A stretch of DNA of 64,000 nt from Polynucleobacter kasalickyi (GTDB lineage Bacteria > Pseudomonadota > Gammaproteobacteria > Burkholderiales > Burkholderiaceae), in assembly GCF_900176405.1 (NCBI RefSeq), contig NZ_FWXJ01000009.1, forward strand, positions 80,176 through 144,175, written 5' to 3'. How positions within the stretch are numbered: the stretch's first letter is position 1; each line of letters begins with the position of its first letter. The position numbers were made by a program, and so were the translations under genes. The notes beneath the pieces are model-generated. The model was not told where the DNA came from and ran no database searches. It worked only from the letters and a program-made list of their open reading frames with translations. Positions 17,538-26,441 of the stretch are shown here, in pieces.

Positions 17538-18728
17538 ATGAAAAATATAGACTCGATTGCCAACTTGCAGATTGTCGACGGTGTTGAAGCACTCATTCCC
17601 AGTATTCGGGCCTTCCGACAGCAAATTCACGCACATCCGGAAACGGCTTTTGAAGAAGTCATTACGGCGGATTTGATTGCTGAAAAATTAATTTCCTTTG
17701 GCTTAGAAGTGCATCGTCAGATCGCAAAAACAGGGGTGATTGGTGTTTTAAGACGAGGAGATGGGCCTAGCATTGCTTTTCGAGCAGATATGGACGCGCT
17801 GCATATTGCAGAGGCGAATACCTTTGATTACATCTCGAAAGTGTCGGGCAAAATGCATGCTTGTGGACACGATGGTCATAGTGCCATGTTACTCGGCGCT
17901 GCTCAATTTTTGAGTACGGATCCAAGCATCCATGGCACCTTAGTCTTTATTTTTCAGCCGGCTGAAGAAAACGAGGGCGGAGCTAGAGTGATGCTAGAAG
18001 AGGGTTTGTTTACCAAATTTCCCGTCGATGCCATTTATGGCTTGCATAATTGGCCAGGTTTGGCGGTTGGTCAAATAGCTGTTACGGCCGGACCACTGAT
18101 GGCGGCGTTCGATACGTTTGAATTAGAAATCCAAGGTCGCGGTGCGCATGGCGCGATGCCGCATGATAGTGTGGACCCCATTTATATAGCTGCTCAAGTG
18201 ATTAACGGTTGGCAGTCGATTGCTAGTAGAAATGTCAATCCATCGGATGCGGCGGTCGTGAGTGTCACCCAAATCCATGCCGGAGATACTTGGAATGTCA
18301 TTCCTGCTAATTGTCATTTAAAAGGGACCACGCGGAGCTTTTCACCGGCAGTCAGAAATCTGATTGAAGAAAAAATGCAGGTCATTGCCCAGAGTATTTG
18401 TCAGGGGTTTGGTGCTACAGCAACCTTTACGTATCAGCGACGCTACCCAGCCTTGATCAATAGCCCGCAAGAGGCACAGATTGCAAAGCAAGCAGCGGCG
18501 AGGGTGGTTGCCAAGGCGCAGGTGGTAAACGATCCGCAACCGAGTATGACGGCGGAAGACTTTGCCTTTATGTTAGAAAAGAAACCTGGCTGTTATGTGT
18601 GGTTAGGCAATGGTAGTAGTGCGCAGGGTAAAAATTTACATAGTCCAAAATATGACTTTAATGACGACATCCTACCCATTGGGATCAGTTATTGGATTGA
18701 ACTGGCCAGAAGTTGCTTAGGGTCCTGA
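17538..18728 (+). CDS. M20-family amidohydrolase (hippurate hydrolase / IAA-amino acid hydrolase type)
   Basis: A 396-residue metal-dependent amidohydrolase of the M20D type. The metal site is visible as MHACGHDGHS (Cys109, His111), QPAEENEGGA (Glu144, Glu145) and YGLHNWP (His170), and the inserted dimerisation domain (about 185-300) contains the GRGAHGAMPH motif. Relatives remove acyl groups from amino acids or hydrolyse aromatic amides such as hippurate. No signal peptide is visible. It follows the molybdenum hydroxylase large subunit by 42 bases on the same strand and probably acts on the same compound before or after hydroxylation. Confidence 0.92.
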   Translation: MKNIDSIANLQIVDGVEALIPSIRAFRQQIHAHPETAFEEVITADLIAEKLISFGLEVHRQIAKTGVIGVLRRGDGPSIAFRADMDALHIAEANTFDYISKVSGKMHACGHDGHSAMLLGAAQFLSTDPSIHGTLVFIFQPAEENEGGARVMLEEGLFTKFPVDAIYGLHNWPGLAVGQIAVTAGPLMAAFDTFELEIQGRGAHGAMPHDSVDPIYIAAQVINGWQSIASRNVNPSDAAVVSVTQIHAGDTWNVIPANCHLKGTTRSFSPAVRNLIEEKMQVIAQSICQGFGATATFTYQRRYPALINSPQEAQIAKQAAARVVAKAQVVNDPQPSMTAEDFAFMLEKKPGCYVWLGNGSSAQGKNLHSPKYDFNDDILPIGISYWIELARSCLGS

Positions 18729-18730
18729 GC

Positions 18731-19351
18731 ATGGATAGAATTTGTATTATTGGCGATAGCATTACCCATGGTACTGGGGATGAAACTCTACTTGGTTGGC
18801 CTGGGAAAGTATTTCAGGATTATTCTGCCATCACCATCTATAACCTAGGTGTGAGAGCCGACACGTCGGCCTTGATAGGGGCAAGATGGCAGGCGGAAGC
18901 ACGGGCCAGACTACCTCAAGCCCAGCAGTGTGGCTTAATTTTTTCTTTTGGCACCAATGATGCGGCGGTTGCCATTGGTCAAGGAATTCGGGTGGAGCTG
19001 GAGCAGTCCATTACAAACGCTACCCAGATTCTGACGCAGGCCAAAGCGTGGTTACCTTGTCTTATGATTGGACCTATTCCTGTGATCGATGAGAAGCAAC
19101 CATTTCATTCAGGTGCAGGTGTTTTTGAATTTAATACGGCACGCATTGAAGCTTACAACGCCGCCTATCAAACACTGGCTGACAAGTTAGCAATTCCCTA
19201 CCTAGATATTTTTCATCCGCTCAGAGCTAATCCGACTTGGATGGCCTCACAAACAAGCAATGATGGCGTTCACCCCAAGCAGGATGGGTATCAAGAATTA
19301 GCCAACTTGGTGCGCTCTTGGCACGCTTTCCAACAATTTATCGGAAGTTAG
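18731..19351 (+). CDS. SGNH/GDSL-family hydrolase
   Basis: A 206-residue esterase-like protein. Block I with the catalytic Ser is IIGDSITHGTG, block III with the oxyanion Asn is FGTNDA, and block V with the Asp-His pair is DGVHPKQDGY. No signal peptide is seen, so it is probably cytoplasmic. The ATG at 18731 starts two bases after the M20 stop and begins directly at the first strand; the frame is open to 18713 but without family support. It seems to be the last gene of the importer/oxidase/amidohydrolase operon. Its 3' end overlaps the convergent YggT gene by 14 bases. Confidence 0.9.
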   Translation: MDRICIIGDSITHGTGDETLLGWPGKVFQDYSAITIYNLGVRADTSALIGARWQAEARARLPQAQQCGLIFSFGTNDAAVAIGQGIRVELEQSITNATQILTQAKAWLPCLMIGPIPVIDEKQPFHSGAGVFEFNTARIEAYNAAYQTLADKLAIPYLDIFHPLRANPTWMASQTSNDGVHPKQDGYQELANLVRSWHAFQQFIGS

Positions 19352-19907
19352 AAACAACGATTTGTAGTACTTTAATGATTAAGAGGAGTGCCAGCGCTGA
19401 GAAATCAAACGTGCCCGTATTGGGTAGGCGTTTTCTAAGTTGGACTAATAGCGGCTCTAAGATGTTTGCCGCTAAGAAGTAGCTAGGAGAACCTTGGGAA
19501 ATCCAAGACAAAATCACATAGACAAAGGTGATCCCAGAAATAATCGAAAGAAATAAATCAAGGTACTGAATCAGTGCACTCAGTAGGATGGGTAATAACA
19601 ACCTCGACAGTTCGCTAAACAAGGTATGACTGAAGAGTGACAAGATAATAATCTTGGCGACGATGATCAAGTAACCCGAAATCAAATAGACGAGATTGAC
19701 TTTACCCGTATTCTGAATCACTTTACGGATCGGTAAAGTCAACCAGTTCGTGACCAAGAGTAAGAAGGAGGCAATTTGGTTGCCGAGTAAGCCATGGACT
19801 CTGCCTAAATTGATCCGGAAAAAATCAAAATAACACAACATGAGACATGCCCCTGCAACGGTTGCAGAGGCCAGGCCAACGAAGAGATCCACTATTTGAT
19901 ATATCAT
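19338..19907 (-). CDS. YggT family membrane protein
   Basis: A 189-residue integral membrane protein with two YggT repeats. Each half has a hydrophobic hairpin; the hallmark C-terminal piece FDFSALALLLIIKVLQIV is clear, and a partner motif LTLPIRKVI occurs in the first half. The function of YggT proteins is not well defined; links to osmotic adaptation and cell-division or pilus gene neighbourhoods are reported for the family. It lies 21 bases downstream of cysK on the same strand and may share its transcript. Confidence 0.88.
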   Translation of the reverse strand: MIYQIVDLFVGLASATVAGACLMLCYFDFFRINLGRVHGLLGNQIASFLLLVTNWLTLPIRKVIQNTGKVNLVYLISGYLIIVAKIIILSLFSHTLFSELSRLLLPILLSALIQYLDLFLSIISGITFVYVILSWISQGSPSYFLAANILEPLLVQLRKRLPNTGTFDFSALALLLIIKVLQIVVSNFR

Positions 19908-19928
19908 CTCGCCATTATATCTTTGATA

Positions 19929-20900
19929 TTAAATGGCTAAACCGTTTGCATCAAATACCCCTTCAAAGAGTGCGGAACTGAGATAGCGTTCAGCGCTATC
20001 TGGCAATACCACCACAATGGTTTTACCCGCGTTCTCTGGCAAGTGCGCTAAGCGGCAAGCCACAGCAGCAGCAGCGCCACAAGAAATACCGACCAAAATA
20101 CCTTCTTCTATGGCGATTCTTCTGGCAAAGGCGATTGCTTCCTCGTTGCTCACTTGTTCGACTTGATCAATGATGCTCAAATCAAGATTGTCTGGAATAA
20201 AGCCTGCACCAATTCCTTGAATTTTGTGGGGTGCTGGTTTGATTTCTTGACCAGCTAATTTTTGGGTAATCACAGGACTCGTCGTCGGTTCAACCGCGAC
20301 GGCCGTAATTGCTTTTTTCATGACGTTTTTGAAATATCGCGTTACCCCAGTAATCGTGCCACCAGTACCCACGCCGGCGACAAAAATATCCACGTTTCCG
20401 TTGGTATCTTCCCAAATTTCTGGACCAGTGGTTTTTTCGTGAATCGCTGGATTAGCAGGGTTACTAAATTGTTGTAATAAAACGTATTTCGGATCGCTAT
20501 TGGCGATTTCGGTAGCTTTGGCAATCGCCCCATTCATGCCCTTGGGGCCTTCCGTCAAGACTAATTTAGCGCCCAAAGCAGCGAGTAACTTGCGGCGCTC
20601 CAGACTCATCGTTTCTGGCATCGTTAAGGTAATTGGAATGCCTTTGGCGGCGGCCACAAAGGCCAGAGCAATCCCCGTATTGCCACTGGTTGGTTCAACG
20701 AGTTCTTTACCTGGGGTGAGAAGGCCACGTTCGATGGCGTCATTAATCATGGAAGTACCAATCCGGCACTTCACGGAAAACGCTGGGTTACGACCTTCAA
20801 TTTTTGCCAAAACCGTTGCCTTGGCCCCATCCGTTACCCGGTTTAAGCGGATTAAAGGGGTTTTGCCGATGGTTTGAGAGTTATCTGTAAAGTAGGTCAT
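19929..20900 (-). CDS. cysK: Cysteine synthase A (O-acetylserine sulfhydrylase)
   Basis: A 323-residue PLP enzyme that makes cysteine from O-acetylserine and sulfide. The PLP lysine is Lys44 in FSVKCRIG, the substrate loop is [17 protein letters not shown], and the phosphate-binding loop is GTGGTITG, as in CysK. The CysM-specific loop pattern is not evident. A GAGGAG lies before the ATG. The upstream gap contains a palindrome (20938-20949) and is shared with the divergent Bug gene at 21028. Confidence 0.95.
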   Translation of the reverse strand: MTYFTDNSQTIGKTPLIRLNRVTDGAKATVLAKIEGRNPAFSVKCRIGTSMINDAIERGLLTPGKELVEPTSGNTGIALAFVAAAKGIPITLTMPETMSLERRKLLAALGAKLVLTEGPKGMNGAIAKATEIANSDPKYVLLQQFSNPANPAIHEKTTGPEIWEDTNGNVDIFVAGVGTGGTITGVTRYFKNVMKKAITAVAVEPTTSPVITQKLAGQEIKPAPHKIQGIGAGFIPDNLDLSIIDQVEQVSNEEAIAFARRIAIEEGILVGISCGAAAAVACRLAHLPENAGKTIVVVLPDSAERYLSSALFEGVFDANGLAI

Positions 20901-20937
20901 GGGTATTGCTCCTCTGTAGGTAAATTTTTATGTATCG

Positions 20938-20949
20938 GGTAATATTACC
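20938..20949. promoter_or_regulatory. 12-bp perfect palindrome between cysK and a Bug gene
   Basis: GGTAATATTACC is perfectly self-complementary and lies in the 127-base divergent gap, 38 bases upstream of the cysK start and 79 bases from the Bug start. It could be an operator; no named regulator consensus is claimed. Confidence 0.35.
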
Positions 20950-21027
20950 AAAAGTAAGTCACACGCATCTTTTTCAGAGATGGTGGTCTGAATCGTTTAC
21001 ACTTTTAAGCACTTTTGGAGAAATCAC

Positions 21028-22005
21028 TTGAAACTACTTAAATCCCGCTTTGCCTCTCTCTTATTCACCTTAGCCGCGGTGTCGACTGCCAGCCATGTCT
21101 TGGCTGATACCTACCCGAGTAAACCGATTCGCTTGATTGTGCCTGCCGCTGCCGGTGGCACCACCGATATTGCTGCGCGCGTCGTGGCGGATGCCTTGGC
21201 AAAAGAGTTAGGACAATCTGTCGTGGTTGATATTAAGGCGGGTGCGGCAGCGATTATTGGCACGCAAGCGCTCATTAGTAGTCCGGCAGATGGTTACACC
21301 ATCATTATGGGTAATATTGGACCGAATGCCATTAACTACAGTTTGTACAAAACACTGCCTTATAAAGTGGAAGACTTAGAGCCGATCACCATGGTGTTGG
21401 CAACGCCGAATGTGTTTGTGGTCAACGCGAACTCGCCGGCTAAAACAGTAGCAGAATTTGTGAGTTTGGCGAAGGCAAATCCTGGTAAATATTCCTTTGC
21501 TTCTTCAGGTCGTGGTCAATCGATTCATATGTCAGGAGAAATGTTCAAGTTTCAAGCCGGGATTGATATCGTCCATGTGCCTTACAAAGGCGCTGGTCCT
21601 GCTTTAATCGATTTGATGGGTGGACAAGTAAATATGATGATGGACAATTTGCCAAGCTCGATGCAGTTTATTAAGAGTGGTAAATTACGAGCCCTCGCGG
21701 TGACGAGTAAATCACGTAGTCCAGAGTTGCCAGATGTACCGACGATGGCCGAAGCGGGCTTTCCGAACTTTGAAGTGACGGCTTGGTTTGGCTTGTTTGC
21801 ACCGGCCAAAACCCCTAAACCAATAATCGACACTTTATATGCGGCCACTAAGAAAGTATTAAATACGCCGGAAGTGAAATCACGTATTGTGGAGTTGGGC
21901 GGCTATTCGCCAGCAGATACACCGGCGAATACGAAATTATTTGTGTTGGCAGAGAAAAAGAAATGGGAACAAGTCGTGATTAATGCGAAAGTTCAACCAG
22001 AGTAA
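21028..22005 (+). CDS. Bug/TctC-family periplasmic receptor, third copy
   Basis: A 325-residue Bug receptor with signal peptide (about residues 1-26, cleavage near VLADT) and family blocks YPSKPIRLIVPAAAGGTTD, VPYKGAGPAL and WFGLFAPAKTPKPI. The start codon is a TTG at 21028, supported by GGAG at 21017-21020 with a 7-base spacer and by a standard signal-peptide start (MKLLKSRF). It stands alone, divergent from cysK, without TctA/TctB genes. It is more like the copy at 659 in its motif set than the one at 1723. The ligand is unknown. Confidence 0.92.
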   Translation: MKLLKSRFASLLFTLAAVSTASHVLADTYPSKPIRLIVPAAAGGTTDIAARVVADALAKELGQSVVVDIKAGAAAIIGTQALISSPADGYTIIMGNIGPNAINYSLYKTLPYKVEDLEPITMVLATPNVFVVNANSPAKTVAEFVSLAKANPGKYSFASSGRGQSIHMSGEMFKFQAGIDIVHVPYKGAGPALIDLMGGQVNMMMDNLPSSMQFIKSGKLRALAVTSKSRSPELPDVPTMAEAGFPNFEVTAWFGLFAPAKTPKPIIDTLYAATKKVLNTPEVKSRIVELGGYSPADTPANTKLFVLAEKKKWEQVVINAKVQPE

Positions 22006-22013
22006 TGCTGTTT

Positions 22014-22048
22014 AATACTAGTTTGGATAGTAGATTCAGGCTAGTATT
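22014..22048 (+). terminator. Weak hairpin terminator candidate after the Bug gene
   Basis: AATACTAG (22014-22021) pairs with CTAGTATT (22041-22048) across a 19-base loop, followed by TTTCTC. It lies 9 bases after the stop codon. The stem is AT-rich, so termination would be weak. Confidence 0.4.
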
Positions 22049-22199
22049 TTTCTCTGTAATTTGATCAAAATAACTCAATATAAAGGTACTGATTCCCTCT
22101 ATTAAGGGATATTCATTATAAATAAAATAAGCATATCTTGAACATGTTCTAGATATTCCGCATTTCCAGCAAACAAAACTCATAATTGGAAAATTTATA

Positions 22200-22628
22200 A
22201 TGGATCACAGTCATAAGTACGAAACTTATCTGCATTTTATTGAGGCTTTAGAAGCACTCAAGAAGATGCCACAGTTCCCACCCCTAGATAGTATTGAATC
22301 CGAACTATTAAATGAAATTTCTCTTTGTTGGAAAAAAGAAAATTCATTACTAGTGAACGAAGCAATTTCGATTGATAAAATTGGTTCGCGTGCTACCTTG
22401 CATGCCCGTATCAAAAACCTACGCAAAAAAGGGTATGTCGATTTTCATAACGACATTGATGGTCGTAAAAAAATCATTAAGCCGACGATGCTAGCAATGG
22501 GTTATTTTTCAACACTGTCTCATTTGTTGGCTGAAGCCGTTGAGAAAAATATGATCAGAGATCAATCTCGCAATCGAAGAAGTACCGATCGTGTGACTGG
22601 CGATTCTGTCGCATACGCCTTTAATTAA
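22200..22628 (+). CDS. Winged-helix DNA-binding protein (MarR-like, unassigned)
   Basis: A 142-residue basic protein. The central part (about residues 35-95: LLNEISLCWKK..LVNEAISIDKIGSRATLHARIKNLRKKGYVDF) has the helix-turn-helix-wing layout of MarR-like regulators, with a following IDGRKKIIKPT stretch that fits the wing and next strand. There is no clear Shine-Dalgarno before the ATG, and the 150 bases upstream are very AT-rich. The target genes are not evident; no divergent partner shares its promoter. It could also be a phage-type replication/initiation regulator, so the family call is tentative. Confidence 0.6.
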   Translation: MDHSHKYETYLHFIEALEALKKMPQFPPLDSIESELLNEISLCWKKENSLLVNEAISIDKIGSRATLHARIKNLRKKGYVDFHNDIDGRKKIIKPTMLAMGYFSTLSHLLAEAVEKNMIRDQSRNRRSTDRVTGDSVAYAFN

Positions 22629-22744
22629 TCGGCCTCGTGTGCTTTGTAAGACGAACACTCTCTAGTCAGCCATTGCTGGAGCTAGCATGTTCGTCCCCAG
22701 TTTCGTCAAAATCCTTGATTCATTTTCTTTAGGTAATTTCTAAA

Positions 22745-22794
22745 GGTATAGCCACGTTAGCGGTATAGCCACGTTAACATTTAGTCATGTTAAC
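22745..22794. repeat. 17-bp tandem duplication next to an 8-bp hairpin
   Basis: GGTATAGCCACGTTA occurs at 22745-22759 and again at 22762-22776, a 17-base period. It runs directly into an inverted repeat GTTAACAT (22773-22780) and ATGTTAAC (22787-22794) with a 6-base loop. It lies in the gap between the convergent genes ending at 22628 and 22827, so it may be a terminator or protein-binding cluster. Confidence 0.5.
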
Positions 22795-22826
22795 AACTGG
22801 TACAGATGTCAGTTGCTGGACAGGGA

Positions 22827-23228
22827 TTAGTTTGGCGTGTCGGTCGACGGTGGTTGATTTTCTTTGTTCGCGCGCGCCGCCTTTTTAATCGGTCCTAGGT
22901 GCTTTAAAACCGCAAAAAATATGACACTGCAAAGGATCAGTTCGAGCCCGGCCAACCATGGGTTTAAGCCTTTTTCAAACAGCCTGGAAACGCCCTCTAG
23001 ATAATACAATAAAATCACCATGGAGAGTGCTTGTAACTGGTAGTTAGCGCCTCGGTATAAGCCGGGGAGTAACCACACAATCGGCAAACACTTCAAGACC
23101 ATGAGCGAACCATGTGGTCTTAAGGGCGCTAAAAACCATTCCCAGGCAACACATAACAGGCAGAGTAAGACGGACGTCACCAACACGGTTTTCTGGTAGG
23201 CGTTCAAAGGGTATTTAAAGAGAGTCAT
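22827..23228 (-). CDS. DUF2069 domain-containing membrane protein
   Basis: A 133-residue inner-membrane protein with about four hydrophobic segments, including the family's PLRPHGSLMVLKCLPIVWLLPG block and a GVSRLFEKG stretch. The tail (about 113-133) is charged. Its ATG overlaps the wrbA stop by 4 bases, a fixed pairing in Betaproteobacteria. The biochemical function of DUF2069 proteins is unknown. Confidence 0.9.
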   Translation of the reverse strand: MTLFKYPLNAYQKTVLVTSVLLCLLCVAWEWFLAPLRPHGSLMVLKCLPIVWLLPGLYRGANYQLQALSMVILLYYLEGVSRLFEKGLNPWLAGLELILCSVIFFAVLKHLGPIKKAARANKENQPPSTDTPN

Positions 23229-23842
23229 CTGGCGTTCGGCTTTGCTTGTTTGAGGAGTTGGGCATACTGCGCTAATTGTCGACCTTGTGCGAAGGCTAAG
23301 CTTTGCTCATCTTTCGAAATGGCTAATTGATTACTGCCACCTGCCACGTGCGTCACGCCATAGGGTGTGCCACCTGAACTGGTGTGATGTAATTCGGGCA
23401 GAGAGTAGGGCAAGCCCATTAACAACATCCCGTGATGAAAGAGCGGAATCATCATAGTTAATAAAGTACTTTCTTGACCACCATGCATGCTGCTGCTGCT
23501 CGTAAAGACACAGGCAGGCTTGCCAGTTAAGGAGCCTTGTAACCACTCACTGGTACTACCATCTAAGAAAAACTTCATGGCAGCCGCCATATTGCCAAAG
23601 CGGGTGGGTGAGCCTAAGGCTAAGCCATCACAGTTGGCTAAATCCGCATACTCCGCATAGGGTGGGCCACTAGGCGGAATCTGGGCGGCTACTGCTTCGC
23701 TCACAGTTGAGACGCTTGGCACAGTGCGTAAAATCGCATTGGCGCCGCTCACGGATTCAATCCCTTCCGCAATGAGTTCGGCGAGCTGGCGCGTGGCACC
23801 ATGCCGTGAGTAATATAAAACTAATAAATTAAGGGTTTGCAT
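23225..23842 (-). CDS. wrbA: NAD(P)H:quinone oxidoreductase, WrbA type
   Basis: A 205-residue flavodoxin-fold FMN protein that reduces quinones by two electrons. The phosphate-binding loop YYSRHGATRQLAELI follows the first strand, and the GSPTRFGNMAAAMKFFLD and FTSSSSMHGGQEST segments are WrbA hallmarks. I placed the start at the ATG at 23842 (MQTLNLLVLYYS), which begins at the first beta strand; the frame extends 43 codons further, but those residues have no family match and run under the divergent yihY promoter. It is coupled to the DUF2069 gene. Confidence 0.93.
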   Translation of the reverse strand: MQTLNLLVLYYSRHGATRQLAELIAEGIESVSGANAILRTVPSVSTVSEAVAAQIPPSGPPYAEYADLANCDGLALGSPTRFGNMAAAMKFFLDGSTSEWLQGSLTGKPACVFTSSSSMHGGQESTLLTMMIPLFHHGMLLMGLPYSLPELHHTSSGGTPYGVTHVAGGSNQLAISKDEQSLAFAQGRQLAQYAQLLKQAKPNAR

Positions 23843-23886
23843 ATTTGTATGATAATTGAAATTGATTCTAAAAATTTTAAACAGCA

Positions 23887-24774
23887 ATGCATGTAAATTC
23901 CCGACAGTTAAAAAAAATCCAATATCTAAAAATGGTGTTCTATTTTTGGCGGAAACGCTTTGCTGCGGCACAAATTAATCAAGTCTCGGCTAGTTTGGCT
24001 TATACGACCGTGTTAGCGATAGTCCCCATGCTGTCGATTGCGACGATTTTGATTGGTCAGTTACCGCAGTTTATTAATTTACGGGAAGCAATCCAAAGTT
24101 GGCTCACCGCCACCCTCATTCCTGGCGTGCTCAGTCACAAGGTCAGTGGCTATTTGATGCAATTCTCTAATCACAGTAAGGGTTTAACGCTGTTTGGTGC
24201 TGCCGGTTTATTTATATCGGCATTTTTAACCTTAATGACCATTGAAAAGTCATTTAATCAAGTTTGGCAGGTGAAGGTTAAGCGCTCCTTCTTGAAGAAA
24301 GTCATGTTTTATAGCGTCGTGACCGCTTGTGGACCGGTGTTTTTAGGGGTCAGTATTTATTTAACGTCACTCATCATGACCGCCACCCACAAGTTAGATT
24401 TTGGTTTTGCCGATCAACTGAATTCATTAGATGTGATTTTCCCCTTCCTCTTAACTTGTATGCCATTTGTGATGTTGTATCGGTTTGGTCCCAATGTGCG
24501 GGTGACGAATCAAGATGCCATCATTGGGGGCGCTGTGGCGGCGACGGTCTTTGAACTCACGAAGTATGGTTTTACGATTTTTATCTCACAAGTCCCCGTG
24601 TATAAAACACTCTATGGAGCATTTGCGATTGGTCCGTTATTTTTGGTATGGATTTATCTGACCTGGTGGGTGACGCTGGCTGGCGCGGTATTAACTGCGA
24701 GCTTGCCCCAAATTCGTCAGGAAGTATTTTCTCGCCACAGTGATTCGGTTGAGCCATCGCACAGCAAAAGATAG
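23887..24774 (+). CDS. yihY: YihY/virulence factor BrkB family membrane protein
   Basis: A 295-residue integral membrane protein of the YihY (formerly 'RNase BN') family. Signatures include ASLAYTTVLAIVPMLSI, FISAFLTLMTIEKSFNQVWQV, and YGAFAIGPLFLVWIYLTWWVTLAGAVLTASLP. About six transmembrane segments are evident. The function is not firmly established; it is not RNase BN. The gene is divergent from wrbA, an arrangement common in Burkholderiales. It could begin at a downstream ATG (MVFYFWRKRF), since the first 15 residues carry no family signal. Confidence 0.92.
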   Translation: MHVNSRQLKKIQYLKMVFYFWRKRFAAAQINQVSASLAYTTVLAIVPMLSIATILIGQLPQFINLREAIQSWLTATLIPGVLSHKVSGYLMQFSNHSKGLTLFGAAGLFISAFLTLMTIEKSFNQVWQVKVKRSFLKKVMFYSVVTACGPVFLGVSIYLTSLIMTATHKLDFGFADQLNSLDVIFPFLLTCMPFVMLYRFGPNVRVTNQDAIIGGAVAATVFELTKYGFTIFISQVPVYKTLYGAFAIGPLFLVWIYLTWWVTLAGAVLTASLPQIRQEVFSRHSDSVEPSHSKR

Positions 24775-24845
24775 GAATAGAATTAGGCTTTACAGAAGAC
24801 GCAAGTCAGAATAGACTTGAATGAATAATAGTTAAGGAGAACAGC

Positions 24846-25292
24846 ATGAAAGTTAGTGATATTTTGCGCTTAAAAGGGAATACCCTTTATACAGTTGCCC
24901 CCGATACATCCGTTGTAACGGCAGTGCATATCATGGCTGAGCATGACATCGGTTCTCTTTTGGTGATGCAGTATGGTGAACTCGTCGGGATTTTGACCTT
25001 TCGGGAAGTGATCGGTACACTCGCCAAGTCCCATGGCACCTTGGGTGCGGTGAAAGTGGGTGCGGTGATGGATGAAAGTCCCTTGATTTGTACCCCAGAA
25101 ACGGCCTTAGATGAAGTGCGGCGGATGATGCTCAACCAGCACGCTCGCTATTTGCCCGTGATGGAACAGCAAATGCTGATGGGCGTGATTTCTTTTTATG
25201 ATGTGGCCAAAACAGTGGTTGAGGCGCAAGGCTTTGAAAACTCCATGCTGAAAGCGTATATCAGAGACTGGCCAGAAGAGTCGCCACAATAA
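24846..25292 (+). CDS. Two-CBS-domain protein
   Basis: A 148-residue protein made of two CBS domains (about 1-62 and 70-130), a Bateman module that binds adenine nucleotides in other proteins. Visible marks are VVTAVHIMAEHDIGSLLVM in the first domain and ALDEVRRMMLNQHARYLPVM in the second. A good AAGGAG precedes the ATG. No effector domain is attached, so its partner is unknown. It lies between yihY and aroC. Confidence 0.9.
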   Translation: MKVSDILRLKGNTLYTVAPDTSVVTAVHIMAEHDIGSLLVMQYGELVGILTFREVIGTLAKSHGTLGAVKVGAVMDESPLICTPETALDEVRRMMLNQHARYLPVMEQQMLMGVISFYDVAKTVVEAQGFENSMLKAYIRDWPEESPQ

Positions 25293-25331
25293 AATCAGCT
25301 CTTGTCACAATAAAATGCCATAATATAGGGT

Positions 25332-26441
25332 ATGGCAGGAAGCACTCTCGGACATCTATTTTGTACCACCACTTTTGGTGAATCTCACGGACCAGCAATT
25401 GGTGCCGTGGTCGACGGTTGCCCTCCTGGCTTAGAACTGAGTGCGCAGGATCTACAGATTGATTTAGACCGTCGTCGTCCTGGCACTTCTAGGCATGTGA
25501 CGCAGCGTCAAGAGCCAGATCAAGTCGAAATTTTGTCAGGTGTCTATCAAGGTAAAACTACTGGGACACCGATTGCCTTATTAATTCGCAATACCGATCA
25601 ACGTAGCCAAGATTATGGCAATATCTTGGATACCTTCCGTCCTGGACATGCTGACTACACCTACCAACAGAAATACGGGATCCGTGATCCACGCGGTGGT
25701 GGCAGGTCTTCGGCGCGTTTAACTGCGCCGGTAGTGGCAGCAGCCGGGATTGCTAAAAAATGGTTAAAAGAGCATTACGGCATTGAATTTGTCGGTTATA
25801 TGTCCCAGTTAGGTGATCTCGCGATTCCCTTTGAAGACATGGCACATATCCCGCATAACCCGTTCTTTGCGCCCAATCAAACCATGATTCCTGAGTTGGA
25901 AGACTATATGGATCAACTGCGTAAACAAGGGGATTCTTGTGGCGCAAAAATTACTGTGACAGCGACTGGCATGCCAGTGGGTCTGGGGGCGCCACTTTTC
26001 GATAAGTTAGATGCGGATATCGCTTACGCCATGATGGGGATTAATGCCGTCAAAGGGGTTGAAATCGGTAGCGGCTTTGCGAGTGTGAGTGAACGCGGTA
26101 GTTTTCATGGCGATAATTTAACGCCTGAGGGCTTTACCAGTAACCATGCTGGTGGCGTACTTGGTGGTATTAGTACTGGCCAAGATTTGGTCGTATCGAT
26201 TGCGATTAAACCCACCTCCAGTATCTTAACCTTTAAAGATTCTATTGACGCGACTGGCAATCCTGTCCAAGTGCAAACGAAAGGTCGTCACGACCCTTGT
26301 GTGGGCATTCGGGCAACCCCAATCGCCGAAGCAATGCTAGCCTTAGTCGTCATGGATCATGTCTTATTGCACCGTGCACAATGTGCTGATGTGCGTTCTG
26401 CGACACCGGTGATTGCCGCCCAAAATCCGCAAACGCTCTAA
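25332..26441 (+). CDS. aroC: Chorismate synthase
   Basis: A 369-residue FMN-dependent enzyme that makes chorismate from EPSP, the last step of the shikimate pathway. The three family signatures are present: [18 protein letters not shown] near the N-terminus, GGRSSAR with [11 protein letters not shown] (about 118-133), and [17 protein letters not shown] near the C-terminus. The length is standard. The stop overlaps the start of the MFS gene (TAATG). In this lineage the association with an MFS transporter is conserved. Confidence 0.97.
   Translation: MAGSTLGHLFCTTTFGESHGPAIGAVVDGCPPGLELSAQDLQIDLDRRRPGTSRHVTQRQEPDQVEILSGVYQGKTTGTPIALLIRNTDQRSQDYGNILDTFRPGHADYTYQQKYGIRDPRGGGRSSARLTAPVVAAAGIAKKWLKEHYGIEFVGYMSQLGDLAIPFEDMAHIPHNPFFAPNQTMIPELEDYMDQLRKQGDSCGAKITVTATGMPVGLGAPLFDKLDADIAYAMMGINAVKGVEIGSGFASVSERGSFHGDNLTPEGFTSNHAGGVLGGISTGQDLVVSIAIKPTSSILTFKDSIDATGNPVQVQTKGRHDPCVGIRATPIAEAMLALVVMDHVLLHRAQCADVRSATPVIAAQNPQTL

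Noticed and set aside
23225..23971. Longer wrbA reading frame from 23971
   Set aside because: The extra 43 codons have no similarity to WrbA and overlap the start of the divergent yihY gene.
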